Assembly: GCA_964579825.1 (NCBI GenBank) | Contig: CAZOHT010000008.1 | Coordinates: 42,763-106,762, forward strand | Reading direction: 5' to 3' | Source: SPCO01 sp964579825 | Lineage (GTDB): Bacteria > Chloroflexota > Limnocylindria > Limnocylindrales > CSP1-4 | Length of the DNA stretch: 64,000 nt | Shown here: positions 9,558-19,826 of the stretch, in pieces | Layout of the letters: every line of letters begins with the position of its first letter | How positions within the stretch are numbered: the first letter of the stretch is position 1 | The notes under the pieces: model-generated | The model's database searches: none | Seen by the model: the letters and a program-made list of their open reading frames with translations, nothing else | Told to the model about the DNA's origin: nothing | Position numbers and translations under genes: made by a program

Positions 9558-10724
9558 ATGGAGCACCGACAATCGCTCTTCTCGGGAGATGTCGACGAAC
9601 CCGGATTGAGCCTCAGGTTCACCCCTGGTGTGATGCCTGAGCTCGATCTGCAGCCCAATGTCCGCCACGTATACGTCGACATGAACCACTGGATCAATCT
9701 CTCGAAGGCACGACTCGGCCGGGCGGGAATGGAGGCCTACGAGCCAGTGCTCGAACGCCTTCGGGCCGGCGTAAAGGCAGGCGAACTCAGCATTCCTCTA
9801 TCGGCGGCCCATTACGAGGAGATGACCGGCATCTCTGACCCCAAGCAACGTGCTGACATTGCGTTGACGATGGATCGACTGGCTCGATACAGCGTGATCG
9901 CTGACCGGGCGATCCTGATGCGCCATCAACTGCTGGTCGCGCTCGCCGCCTGGCGTGGTATGAAGTGGGCCGACCTGGAAAAGGATGTTCTGTGGGGACG
10001 TGGCTTTTCGTTTGCGTTCGGCCACGGACCCGGAGGGATGGCGGTCCGTGGTCAGGCGCTCGCTCGTGAACGCTTCCTGGCCCAGGGCCTGCCACTGGTC
10101 AAGCGGATCGAGCGGTTCGTGGGTGACAGGTGGACCTTCGCTGAACGAGGGCGGGGCGGCTCAGATGTACCAGCGCGTGCCCTGTGGGAGTCGAGCGAGT
10201 ACGCCATGCTCCGAGGGCCCAAGGATGAGGACCTGGAAGCGCTACGCGAAGATGGGTATGCGCCGGAACGATGGTCGAAGGGCATCGACGAGATCACAGC
10301 AAGAGAGCAGGATCTCTCGCGGATCTTGAAGGAGGAGGGCAAGAAGCAGCTCGATGACATCGTGGCTGCGCGTCTTTGGTACTGGGAGCTGAACGCGCCG
10401 GCTGGCTGGGCCGCCGACCAGCTCGGGATCGATCCTGACGCGATCCTTGCGTCTGGAGCCGCCAACATGACCAAGCTCTTGCGAGGCATGCCGATGATGG
10501 CCGTCGAGTTCGCGCTCCGGCGAGCCAACTGGGCAAACGGTGACTACACCTGGTCGCGAAACGACATCTTCGACCTCGCCCATCTCGGCGTGGCCGTGCC
10601 CTATTGCGATATCACCTGGACCGAACAGCACGCCTCGAGCGTCCTCAACGCTGCTCACGTTCCCGACCGACTGGGAACCCGCGTGGTTGCCCGCCCGCAA
10701 GACCTCCTGACTGCTCTTGGCTGA
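9558..10724 (+). CDS. PIN-like nuclease-fold protein
   Basis: 388 residues from the ATG at 9558; ATGs at 9633 and 9681 are alternative starts, and none has a strong ribosome site. It is probably a metal-dependent RNase of the PIN superfamily: an N-terminal acidic strand VRHVYVDMNHWINLS, a second acidic segment SAAHYEEMTG, a long helical insertion (residues about 110-320), and C-terminal acidic pairs RNDIFDLAHLGVAVPYCDITW and VVARPQDLL that end a PIN fold. The spacing is longer than VapC toxins (about 130 residues), so this is a large stand-alone PIN-like protein rather than a toxin-antitoxin partner. It lies between the Shedu-like gene and a small HTH gene in a defence-type patch. The function is inferred. 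Confidence 0.65.
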   Translation: MEHRQSLFSGDVDEPGLSLRFTPGVMPELDLQPNVRHVYVDMNHWINLSKARLGRAGMEAYEPVLERLRAGVKAGELSIPLSAAHYEEMTGISDPKQRADIALTMDRLARYSVIADRAILMRHQLLVALAAWRGMKWADLEKDVLWGRGFSFAFGHGPGGMAVRGQALARERFLAQGLPLVKRIERFVGDRWTFAERGRGGSDVPARALWESSEYAMLRGPKDEDLEALREDGYAPERWSKGIDEITAREQDLSRILKEEGKKQLDDIVAARLWYWELNAPAGWAADQLGIDPDAILASGAANMTKLLRGMPMMAVEFALRRANWANGDYTWSRNDIFDLAHLGVAVPYCDITWTEQHASSVLNAAHVPDRLGTRVVARPQDLLTALG

Positions 10725-10807
10725 CCCCACCGGAGGCTTGGCACCAGGTCCGACCAGATGTGCATCCGGCATACGTCGGCACAGCCTAATCCCGCTTCGA
10801 GTTCGCC

Positions 10808-11209
10808 TTGGCCGACGACCTGTTGTCGTTGCGCGAGGCGGCGGCGCTCGCGGGTCTCAGCGCATCGCATCTCCGGCTCCTCGCACGGACCGGCAAGATC
10901 GACCACACGAGGGTCGGGAGCTACTGGGCGACCACAGAAGCCGCTGTCCGCGCATATCTCGCCGACGAGGCGCTACGGGCGAAGGATCCGTACAGGTGCC
11001 GCAATGGGCATCGATGCCCCGCTCTTCTCTGCCGCATAGCGTGTCGTGCCAACTCGCCGGGTGCGAGCGCTGCCAGCCGGGCAAGGCGTCGTATCTCAGC
11101 CGGGATGTCGATCTTGCGGCCGGTGGGATGCCGACGGTCATGCTTGCCGCGATCGCGTTTCGCGGGATGTATCTGGCTCGCCGCCTCCGAGCGGGTGGGA
11201 CGCACGTGA
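10808..11209 (+). CDS. small helix-turn-helix (excisionase/MerR-like) protein
   Basis: The first 62 residues (LLSLREAAALAGLSASHLRLLARTGKID then GSYWATTEAAVRAYLA) form a clear winged HTH of the excisionase/MerR type that reads an operator or att site. The start is a TTG at 10808 with no strong ribosome site. Beyond about residue 62 the frame runs antiphase over the DUF429 remnant and looks non-coding, so the original gene probably ended near 10995 and has lost its true stop. Confidence 0.5.
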   Translation: MADDLLSLREAAALAGLSASHLRLLARTGKIDHTRVGSYWATTEAAVRAYLADEALRAKDPYRCRNGHRCPALLCRIACRANSPGASAASRARRRISAGMSILRPVGCRRSCLPRSRFAGCIWLAASERVGRT

Positions 11210-11436
11210 TCGAAGTCTATCCGCGAGCGTCGTTTCGCAGCCTCGGGTGGGATGGGCGACCGGCGAGCATCGACGAAGGTTGGAGACTTATCGCTTCGCT
11301 GGTGACGGGGGTCGAGGTGGGCACCCGCGACGACCTGGACGCTGTGTGTGCGGCTCTCGTCGCGGCCCAGATGGCTCAGGGCCGTGCCCACGAGGAGCGC
11401 GGGTCCGACGGATCGATGTGGGTGGCCGTGCCGTAG
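11004..11436 (+). pseudogene. DUF429-family remnant, frameshifted
   Basis: A short segment in one frame (MGIDAPLFSAA then stop at 11039) matches the family's acidic strand. The rest continues in another frame: GMPTVMLAAIAFRGMYLARRL, HVIEVYPRASFRSLGW, LDAVCAALVAAQMAQGRA and GSDGSMWVAVP up to the stop at 11436. DUF429 is a predicted nuclease of RNase H-like fold. The conserved blocks lie in two frames and the N-terminal part is missing, so the gene is broken unless there are sequence errors. Confidence 0.6.
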
Positions 11437-11693
11437 CGCGTGGGCCGCGTCAGAAATAAGCAGGAAATAAGTGGCGCTCGCTATGGTCGCCCGGCTACCC
11501 GCCAGACCTCGGTGTCATCCGGGTCTTGAGGGGATTCGGGATAGCGGTCGAATCCGAGACAGATCCAAACGGAGGGCTGGTACGGTCACCGACGCCACTT
11601 GACCACAGGCCCAGCGATGGGTCGCGCGCGGTGTGAGAGCGGTGTCGGCGGTGCCCTATATGGCCTGCCCAAGCATCGTGGAGGGAGCATCTC

Positions 11694-14600
11694 GTGCATC
11701 GTGGTCGCGGCCGCTCGATGAATCGCGTCGCCTGCCTGATCGCCGTGGCGGCGATCGCCTCTGAGGCGATGCTCGCGAACGTGCCGATCGTCAGGGCGGC
11801 ATCGCCGGAGCCGTCGGGTCAGGTCGAGACCGCTCCGTCGCCGTCGACCGAACCGACCTCGTCACCGGCGGCGACCCAGCCGGTTTCAACGCCATCGCTC
11901 AACGCGCCGGGTTCGCCGATCCCGTCCCTCAGCGCCGCTCCATCCATCGTGCCGCAGGCGACGCCTGTGCCAGTGCCGATGACTCCGGACCACGCCGACC
12001 CAAAGCCCGGAGCCACGGAGATCGTCGCCGAGCGGACCGACCGGTCGCAGACGTACGACAACCACGACGGCACGCGGACGACCGAGTTCTACGTCGAACC
12101 GGTCTTCTACAAGCCCGAGGGGTCTGACACCTATCAGCCGATCGAACTCGGCTTCGATGCGACGAACCAGGACGGGCTTGAGGCGATCTCAAGCAAGGCC
12201 CCGATCACGATCGGCTTGGCCGAGTCCACCTCGACCGACAACTTCCTTCGACTCAGCGATGGCGCACAGCAGATCGGATTTGCGATGCCGGCCGACCTTG
12301 CCAGAACCGCCGAACCGGTCAAACCAGCGATCGACGGTCGGGTTGCAGACTTCAGGGACTTCTACCCAGGGATCGACCTCCGCGTCATCGCCAACGCCGA
12401 TGGGGCGAAGTCGTTCTTCATCTGGCACTCCAACCCGGCCGACTCGACCCTTCGCTATGTCGTCGACGCCCCAGGCTTGACGCTTGTCGCCGAGCGGGAT
12501 GGCTCCATCTCGTTGATGGGTGCGAACGAGAAGGTCGTCGCGTCGATCCCCCGACCCTATGCCGTGGACTCGACCGCGGATGAGCGCGCCGGCGGCGGTC
12601 GGTTCACCGACAAAGTCTCGCTCAACCTGGCTGAGGACGGCAGGACGATCACGGTCGCGGTCGATCCCGATTGGCTGAAGACCGCCGTGTATCCGGTCTA
12701 CGTGGATCCGTCCACGGGCTGGGTCGTCAACAGCGGGACCAACACCTACGGCGATGCCTTCACGGCGTCGAACTATCCGGGCACCAACTTTGGCAACTAC
12801 CAGCGTCCCGACTCGCCCTACTACCACGAGCTGTGGAATGGACTCGATCCATCCGGAACCTCGGGTACCAGCCTGACCTACTTGAAATGGAATCTGAGCG
12901 GGATCATGGACACGACGGTCGAGTCGGCGACCCTCGCCCTTGATCCCTACCACCAGTACTACGACGCCCCGACGGTGCTGAACACCTACGTCCGCCGCGT
13001 CGAAGAGCTCTGGTATCAGAACTCCGTGACCTGGACCACGGCACCCGACTTCACGTACGACGACTCGAGCACCGCCGGCTGCGTCGAAGGCGCCTGGTGC
13101 TACTGGGATGTCGCCGCCATCGTCCAGAAGTGGACGAACTGGAGTTTCACGAACTACGGATTCCAGATCGACAACGAGGGGCACGGGTCGACGTATTGGA
13201 AGCGCTTCGTGTCGTCGGAGGAGACGACGACCGGGATGGTCCCGCAACTCAAGGTCATCTACCACGTCCCGACCGTCACGGACCTGACCCCGCGGTTCAC
13301 GGGAACGGTGGCCTGGTCCACGCCGAATGCACAGACCAAGTTCCAGGTCGAGGTCGCCACCGACGGGACCTTCACGACCCCGGTGGCCCTATCGGGTCAA
13401 GTCGCAAGCTCCGCGACCAGTTGGCGGATCCAGCCCAATCAGGTCACGCCGATGGTTGACGATGCCGTCTACTCGTATCGTGTCAGGATCTTTGATGGTT
13501 CCTGGACCACCTATGCCCAGGGCACCTTCACCTACGACGCGTACCTGCGTGGCGAGGAGACCTACTACGACAGCGTGCCGTTCGACCTCGGTGGCGGCCT
13601 CGGTCTCGAGGTCGGCGCCCAGAACGGCGAGGCTCGACTCCAGCGCGACCTGTTCAGCATCCCGTCCTATGGACCCGCGGGCGAACTGCGCCTGACCCAC
13701 AGCTCGCTCGATCCGTCGGGTGCCGGCGCATTCGGGGTCGGCTGGTCGTCGAACCTCACCCAGTACCTGACCTTTGAGAACGGCCTCGTCGTGTGGCACC
13801 GCGCCGATGGGGGCCGGGTCGCCTTCTCGAACGCGACCGGCAGTTGGCTTGTCCAGGGTGGCCACTTCGAAACGCTCGTCCGTGGCACGAACGATGTCAT
13901 CACGTTGAAGGATCAGACGAAGCTGACCTTCCAGAACTCGAGCGCTGGACACCTGCTCTCGATCACCAACCGCTTCGGCAAGGCACTCACCATCACTGGC
14001 TGGGGTACGTCAACCGTCACCGCGACCGACGCAGCCGGCCGCGCCACGACCCTCGGCTTCACGGGCTCGCTCATCACCAGCGCGACCGACTCGGCCGGTC
14101 GTGCCTGGGGCTTCACCTACACCGGCACAAACCTCACGACCCTGACCGATCCCGCAAGCAAGACCACGACCTTCGCCTATAGCGGCAGCAAGGTGACCAC
14201 GATCACTCGTGCGCGGACCAAGGCGGCCGGCGGGACCGACTCGATCGTCTGGGCCATCGGTTACACCAGCGGCCTCGTGACCAGCGTCACCGACCCGATC
14301 GGTGCCGCGACCGGAGGCACGCCGGCGCACACCTTCACGACGACCGCATCTTCAACCGTCGCTGGTCCGCTGCGCACCTATTCCCCGGTCGTACGCAACA
14401 CGACCACGTACACCCTCGATGGGTACGGGCGCTCCACCTCGATCCTCGATCCGGGCGGCTACACGACCAAGCAGACCTTCTATCCCGATGGAACACTCAA
14501 GCGCATCGACCGTCCGGTCGCGCTTTCGCCGTCGGCCACCTGGGCTCGCACCGACTACCTCTATACGGCCGGCAACCTTGTCCAGGAGACCGTGGGCCTC

Positions 14601-17600
14601 GATGCGACCGCGACCGGAGCACCGACCAGCACGATCGTCAACGTCATGTCGTACAACGCGACCAATGACCTGCTGACCCGCTCCGAGGACGACGGAACGT
14701 CATTGGCCCGCGTCATCACGCTCAACAAGTACGACGGATCAGGTCATCTGACCGACGTCATCGAGAACTGCACCACCACCGGGACGACGCCGCCGGCGAC
14801 CGCCTCGAGTTGCACCGGCGCGGGCACCCACGACGGCTCGACGAACCTCACCACCACCTACAAGTACACCGCCAACGACCAGGTCGATGTCGAATGGAAC
14901 CCGCGTGGCTATGCGACCAAGCACGTCTACGACGCGAACGGGAACGAGACCTCGACCATCACGAACTGCACGACGTCTGGGACGACCGTCCCGACCCGCA
15001 ACACCAGCTGCACCGCGGCTGGCACGCACGATGCCACCACCAACGTCACGACGAGCGCGACCTTCGCGCTCGCCACGCGCGACGGCAAGGCCGGACTCCC
15101 TGGGACCACGACCGACGCCCTCGGTGCGATCACCACGAACACCTACGACGTCATCGGCCGCCAGACCATCGAGGTCCTGCCGGGCGACGCCACCATCCCG
15201 GTGCTGACTCGGACCACGGTGTTCGACGAGTACGACGCGCCGCTGACGGTCACCGAATCCTGGCCGGGGCTGTCGCCCTCGCGTGTGACCACCTCGGTCT
15301 ATGACCTGCGCGGGCAGCTGCTGACCGAGACCAACCCGGCTGGTGAGGTCACCTCCTCCGCCTACAACGCGGCCGGCGATGTCACGAGCTCCACGGCCAA
15401 CGGCGTCACGACGACGAACACGGTGGACGGGCTGGGGAATGTCACCTCCGAGGTCACGGGCGGCGTCACGACGGCGCACGCCTATGACGGGCGGAGTGTG
15501 AAGTTGACCAGCACGGGCGCTGGCGCCGACGTCACGCTGACGGTCGACGGGATCACCCGGCCAACCAACCGGAAGGTCGGCTCCGGCGTCGCCATCGAGG
15601 ATTCTCAGGACCTGACCGTCGCCGGCCACATCAAGGTCAGCCGAAGGGTCGGGGCTGGGTGGGTCCTGCAGACGGACGCGACCTTGGACCGCCTCGGGCG
15701 ACAGGTCTCCCTCGCGACGGGCCCGACGAGTCCGCTGATCCAGACGTCCACGTTCGACGCCAACGGCAACGAAGTCGCTGCCACAGCGCCAGCGGCGAGT
15801 GGCAGCGGCCCGCTGACAACGACGACGTACGACGCGCTCGATCGAACGACGTCGGTCGTCGCCAACGACGTCGTAAGCGTCACCGACGCCACGAGCCAGG
15901 ACTTGACCACCATCAGCTACTACGACGCCGCGGGCCAGGTCGTCGCAACGAAGGATCCGCTCAATGTCGTGACCCGGACCTTCTACAACGTCCGCGGCTT
16001 GCCGACCAAGATCGTGCTCAACTGCACCGACACGGGCACGACCGCGCCATCGAACCCGGCGACCTGCGCGGGCACGGGCACGGCATCGTCCTCCTACAAC
16101 GTCGTCACGACGATGACCTACGACGGATCCGGATCCCAAGTTACCTCGACGCAGGTCATGAGCACAGGTTCGATCGTCACGGCATCCACGTACGATGCAG
16201 CGGGCCGGCTGACCAAGGTCATCGTGGATCAGGGCGGACTCGCGCTCACGACCGAGTACGCCTTCGACTCGAATGGGCAGCCCTCGGCCGTCAAGGACCC
16301 GGCGGGGACCGTCAGTCGGACCTTCTACGACGCGGCCGGGCGAGTCAGCTCGACCGTGGCGAACTGCACGACCTCCGGCACGGCCCTACCGTCGCCGTGG
16401 GCCACCTGCACCGCTGGCGGCACGCACGACGGAACGTGGAATCTGACCACGTCATTCACGTACGACAGTCGCGGCAACAAGGCCACCGAGACGGCGCCGA
16501 ACGGCCGTGTCACGTCGTACACGTATGACCTCGCCGGGCGCGTCATCACGCGGACCGACGACTCGGGTGTCAGCAACCTCGTGACCACCTACTTCTTCGA
16601 CGAACTCGGAAACCAGGTGGCCATCCAGGCACCGACCACGAATGGAACCACGTTCGCTGTCACACGCTTCCTCTACGACGGCTACGGTCGCGTGACCCGG
16701 GAGATCCGCAACTGCACGAACTCGGGAGTCACGGTTCCGATCATCCCGGCCGATGCCCCAGCGTCCTGCTCGGGTAACGGCACCGAGGACTGGCAGACCA
16801 ATCTCAAGACCGACTACGCGTACGACGATCGCGGCAACCGGATCCGCCTCACGGTGCCCGACCCGTCAGAGACCACCTCCGCTCCAGCAAGCGGGACCGC
16901 CGCGTACGTCACAACCCAATATGCCTTCGACGGTGCCGACCGGCTTTGTCGCGTCGTGGAGCATGCGACTGGCTCGACCAACCTACAGACCCTTGCGAAC
17001 CCCTGTTCAACGACGACCCAGACGACGGGTGCCGGCACGAATGCTTCGACGCGTTACGTCTATGACGCCGCGGGCAGGATGACCAGCATGGTCGACGCCG
17101 CCGCCTACACGACCTCGTACGCCTACGACGGACTCGGTCGGACGACCTCCAGAACCGACGCCCTTGGAGCGACGCTGTATTGGAAGTACGACGAACTCGG
17201 CCGTCATACCCGGCAGGAGAACCGCTCTGACCCGCCGATGACCGCGAGTGTCACCTGGACCTACGACAAGGCCGGGCGTCAGCTGACCCGGACGGCCGAC
17301 AGCGTGACCACGACCTACACCTACGACGTGAGCGGCAACAAGCTGACCGCGACCACGGGCAGCCAGGTCATCACCGCCACCTACGACCGACTGAACCGGC
17401 CGCTGACCGTCGACGACGAGGACGCCGGCTCGACAGCCGACACGACCTACACCTACGCCTTCACCAACCCCTCATGGACGGACCCGACCGGCACCTATGG
17501 CGTGACGCTCGACAAGTTCGACCGAGCTACCGCGATCAATGATCCGGTCAACGCTGCCGACTTCACCGTGACCTATCGGGCTGACGGCCAGCGAGCGACG

Positions 17601-19094
17601 TTCGGCCAGCCCAACGGCAACACGACCGACTTCACCTACGACACCGCCGGCCACCTGACCGGATCCGACGACGACACCTCGGGCGGCACCGACCGGGCCG
17701 TCTATGCCTGGACGTACAACCGGGCCGGCCAGGTCCTGAGCGAGGCCAGCACGATCACTGGCGATACCAGCAACGGCACGATCACTTATGGCTACGACAA
17801 GCTTGGGCGGCTGACCGGCTCGACCGTGGCTGGCACGACCACCGCCTACGCCTGGGACGCCGTCCCGAACCGCACGAGTGTGAAGATCGGGGCCGGCACC
17901 GCCGCCCTGACCGCGTACGATGCTGCCAACCGGCCGACCAGCGGCACGACCCCGACCGCTACGTACACGAGCGACGCCGATGGCCGCCTGACCGCACAGC
18001 CCGGCCAGCAGTTCGTGTGGGATCACCTCGGTCGCCTGACCCAGGTCAAGAACAGCGGCGGGACCGTCCTCGCCACCTACAGCTACGACCCACTCGATCG
18101 ACTCCGCCTGGTCGACTACGGCGGCAGCAACCGCATCCGCTTCCGCTATGTCGGACTGACCACGTCAGCGGCCCAATGGATCGACGATGTGGCTGGCACG
18201 GTCACCCGCAACATCGGCACCGGCTGGACCGGCGAGCGCCTGCTCGACTGGACCGGTGCCGGCTCCAACATCCGTATCTACGGTGAGAACGCCCACCACG
18301 ACGTCACCTGGCTGGCCACCAACACGGGCACCGTCAGCCAGGCCCTCCGCTACGACCCATGGGGCACGCCGCGGACCACGGTCCCGACCGGCTACACGCC
18401 ATTCCGGTTCCAGGGCAGCTGGTTCGACGACACGACCGCCCTGTCCTGGGTCGTTACCCGCTGGTATGCGCCCAACCTCGGTCGGTTCATCAGCGAGGAC
18501 TCACTCCTGGGCGATGCCATCGACCCACCATCCCGGCACCTGTACGCTTATGGGCAGGGCGAGCCGGTGGGGCGCTGGGATCCGGACGGGAGGTGCCCAA
18601 CCGCAGCCGCGGTCGTGATCCCGGTTATTGGTCCGTACTTCGCGATTAGCTCCTGCGCAATTTGGGTAGGTGCCTTGCTCGTGGTTCCGGTCGCAGCGGT
18701 AGCAATCTCGGCCCTACCCTTCAGCGCCTCCGATGCCGTGCCTCGTCGCATGGCGATAGGACTTTCGGTGACCCTTCCCCGCGCTGACGCAACGCAGATC
18801 AAGCCCGAGAAGTCGAAGAGGTGCTTTGCAATTGGTGAGTTGCAGGCAAGAGTCACCGCGTTTGCCCTGGCGCACAACTGCAGTCGGATGCCAGACTTGC
18901 CCGGCATGTCGACCCAGCAGCGGATGGCGTTGAATGCCATCTGGATTGTGGAGATGATGGGCCTAAGAAAGACCCTCTACGACTGCGGTCGATACTACGA
19001 CGTCATGTCCAAGTACTACCGATTGGAGAAGGGCTTGACCTTTTCGTACTCGCCGCAATACCGGGTCAGCTGCCCGGTACCTAAGGGCCGCTGA
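11694..19094 (+). CDS. RHS/YD-repeat polymorphic toxin with DNRLRE domain
   Basis: 2,466-residue exported toxin-delivery protein. The GTG start has GGAGGGA 6 nt upstream. A signal peptide (about residues 9-35, ending IVRAA) is followed by a Pro/Ser/Thr linker (36-100), a DNRLRE domain (about 335-520, TYLKWNLSG, then VYVDPSTGW and the Cys pair CVEGAWC), an FN3-like segment (530-612), the RHS shell start (GEETYYDSVPFDLGGGLGL) and more than 20 YD repeats (about 850-2240). The RHS core LGRFISEDSLLGDAIDPPS lies near 2263, then YAYGQGEPVGRWDPDGR. After this autocleavage-type boundary comes a 168-residue tip unlike the shell: a hydrophobic hairpin (about 2300-2340), then a Cys-rich basic domain with no family I recognise. 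The next gene starts directly after the stop and is the likely immunity gene. Confidence 0.9.
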   Translation: MHRGRGRSMNRVACLIAVAAIASEAMLANVPIVRAASPEPSGQVETAPSPSTEPTSSPAATQPVSTPSLNAPGSPIPSLSAAPSIVPQATPVPVPMTPDHADPKPGATEIVAERTDRSQTYDNHDGTRTTEFYVEPVFYKPEGSDTYQPIELGFDATNQDGLEAISSKAPITIGLAESTSTDNFLRLSDGAQQIGFAMPADLARTAEPVKPAIDGRVADFRDFYPGIDLRVIANADGAKSFFIWHSNPADSTLRYVVDAPGLTLVAERDGSISLMGANEKVVASIPRPYAVDSTADERAGGGRFTDKVSLNLAEDGRTITVAVDPDWLKTAVYPVYVDPSTGWVVNSGTNTYGDAFTASNYPGTNFGNYQRPDSPYYHELWNGLDPSGTSGTSLTYLKWNLSGIMDTTVESATLALDPYHQYYDAPTVLNTYVRRVEELWYQNSVTWTTAPDFTYDDSSTAGCVEGAWCYWDVAAIVQKWTNWSFTNYGFQIDNEGHGSTYWKRFVSSEETTTGMVPQLKVIYHVPTVTDLTPRFTGTVAWSTPNAQTKFQVEVATDGTFTTPVALSGQVASSATSWRIQPNQVTPMVDDAVYSYRVRIFDGSWTTYAQGTFTYDAYLRGEETYYDSVPFDLGGGLGLEVGAQNGEARLQRDLFSIPSYGPAGELRLTHSSLDPSGAGAFGVGWSSNLTQYLTFENGLVVWHRADGGRVAFSNATGSWLVQGGHFETLVRGTNDVITLKDQTKLTFQNSSAGHLLSITNRFGKALTITGWGTSTVTATDAAGRATTLGFTGSLITSATDSAGRAWGFTYTGTNLTTLTDPASKTTTFAYSGSKVTTITRARTKAAGGTDSIVWAIGYTSGLVTSVTDPIGAATGGTPAHTFTTTASSTVAGPLRTYSPVVRNTTTYTLDGYGRSTSILDPGGYTTKQTFYPDGTLKRIDRPVALSPSATWARTDYLYTAGNLVQETVGLDATATGAPTSTIVNVMSYNATNDLLTRSEDDGTSLARVITLNKYDGSGHLTDVIENCTTTGTTPPATASSCTGAGTHDGSTNLTTTYKYTANDQVDVEWNPRGYATKHVYDANGNETSTITNCTTSGTTVPTRNTSCTAAGTHDATTNVTTSATFALATRDGKAGLPGTTTDALGAITTNTYDVIGRQTIEVLPGDATIPVLTRTTVFDEYDAPLTVTESWPGLSPSRVTTSVYDLRGQLLTETNPAGEVTSSAYNAAGDVTSSTANGVTTTNTVDGLGNVTSEVTGGVTTAHAYDGRSVKLTSTGAGADVTLTVDGITRPTNRKVGSGVAIEDSQDLTVAGHIKVSRRVGAGWVLQTDATLDRLGRQVSLATGPTSPLIQTSTFDANGNEVAATAPAASGSGPLTTTTYDALDRTTSVVANDVVSVTDATSQDLTTISYYDAAGQVVATKDPLNVVTRTFYNVRGLPTKIVLNCTDTGTTAPSNPATCAGTGTASSSYNVVTTMTYDGSGSQVTSTQVMSTGSIVTASTYDAAGRLTKVIVDQGGLALTTEYAFDSNGQPSAVKDPAGTVSRTFYDAAGRVSSTVANCTTSGTALPSPWATCTAGGTHDGTWNLTTSFTYDSRGNKATETAPNGRVTSYTYDLAGRVITRTDDSGVSNLVTTYFFDELGNQVAIQAPTTNGTTFAVTRFLYDGYGRVTREIRNCTNSGVTVPIIPADAPASCSGNGTEDWQTNLKTDYAYDDRGNRIRLTVPDPSETTSAPASGTAAYVTTQYAFDGADRLCRVVEHATGSTNLQTLANPCSTTTQTTGAGTNASTRYVYDAAGRMTSMVDAAAYTTSYAYDGLGRTTSRTDALGATLYWKYDELGRHTRQENRSDPPMTASVTWTYDKAGRQLTRTADSVTTTYTYDVSGNKLTATTGSQVITATYDRLNRPLTVDDEDAGSTADTTYTYAFTNPSWTDPTGTYGVTLDKFDRATAINDPVNAADFTVTYRADGQRATFGQPNGNTTDFTYDTAGHLTGSDDDTSGGTDRAVYAWTYNRAGQVLSEASTITGDTSNGTITYGYDKLGRLTGSTVAGTTTAYAWDAVPNRTSVKIGAGTAALTAYDAANRPTSGTTPTATYTSDADGRLTAQPGQQFVWDHLGRLTQVKNSGGTVLATYSYDPLDRLRLVDYGGSNRIRFRYVGLTTSAAQWIDDVAGTVTRNIGTGWTGERLLDWTGAGSNIRIYGENAHHDVTWLATNTGTVSQALRYDPWGTPRTTVPTGYTPFRFQGSWFDDTTALSWVVTRWYAPNLGRFISEDSLLGDAIDPPSRHLYAYGQGEPVGRWDPDGRCPTAAAVVIPVIGPYFAISSCAIWVGALLVVPVAAVAISALPFSASDAVPRRMAIGLSVTLPRADATQIKPEKSKRCFAIGELQARVTAFALAHNCSRMPDLPGMSTQQRMALNAIWIVEMMGLRKTLYDCGRYYDVMSKYYRLEKGLTFSYSPQYRVSCPVPKGR

Positions 19095-19556
19095 ATGCCA
19101 TCCCTAGGACAATTGCCGGACTCAGTCGACGAGCAGGTCGAGGTCGCGCTCAAGGGGGAGTACGCGTGGTGGTTCCGTGCAGTCCTTGACGAGTTCGCGT
19201 TCTTGGGAAGCGACTACGACTATCGGATCAACCTAGTGGAACCCCACTTCAGGGGCTGCTCCGTCTTCTTTGGTCGACCCGAGGCGGACCTATTGTTCGC
19301 CTTCGAGCCAGAGTCGGAATTGGTCATTGGGGAGTTCTGGGTACGTCAAGCTCCCGGGCAAAACAATGTGCTCAAGTTGGACAACCTGCTTGCCGTGCGT
19401 GATCCAGGCTGGCGGAGCGTTCGTTTGCGCGACGACTTTCCAAGCGTGCAGGCCTGGGTAGCTGCCACGCTGACCGCATGGGCGGTCGGCCTAAAGGCCC
19501 ATGCGCCAGACTTGCTGGCCGGTCAGTTCGTGGGGCATCTACCGTGGACAGATTAG
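19095..19556 (+). CDS. candidate immunity protein for the RHS toxin
   Basis: 153 residues, acidic and soluble, with no signal peptide or membrane span. The ATG abuts the toxin's TGA (19092-19094), so the two are translationally linked. No family was recognised. The sequence has several aromatic/acidic blocks (EYAWWFRAVLDEFAFLGSDYDY, seen as separate helix and strand) and ends HLPWTD. Position directly after a variable RHS tip is the standard place for an immunity gene, and that placement, not similarity, supports the call. The next gene downstream is the convergent terminase, so the pair forms the end of the RHS locus. Confidence 0.65.
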   Translation: MPSLGQLPDSVDEQVEVALKGEYAWWFRAVLDEFAFLGSDYDYRINLVEPHFRGCSVFFGRPEADLLFAFEPESELVIGEFWVRQAPGQNNVLKLDNLLAVRDPGWRSVRLRDDFPSVQAWVAATLTAWAVGLKAHAPDLLAGQFVGHLPWTD

Positions 19557-19826
19557 TGCCACGCGTCGTCGTTCGCAGGCTTGTCTGATCTAGTCTCCCT
19601 TGCCCTACTCCCACTGCATCCGCATGCCGTTCGATACCGGCTGCAGCACCTCCGCGTCCGCTTCAGCGTCCGCCTGAGTGCCTTCTCTATATCCCCCCCC
19701 GACGTTGACTGACGTGGGGGTGTCTCATACTCCTGATCCCTTGCATGCAGCTCGGAATTCGTCGCCGTCGTAGAGCCCCACGAGTCCTTCCGCCGTGACG
19801 CGAGGTGCGGCAGGCGGCAACTGCCC

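Noticed and set aside
14739..16139. 466-codon minus-strand open frame
   Set aside because: Shadow of the RHS repeats on the plus strand; no motifs and biased composition.
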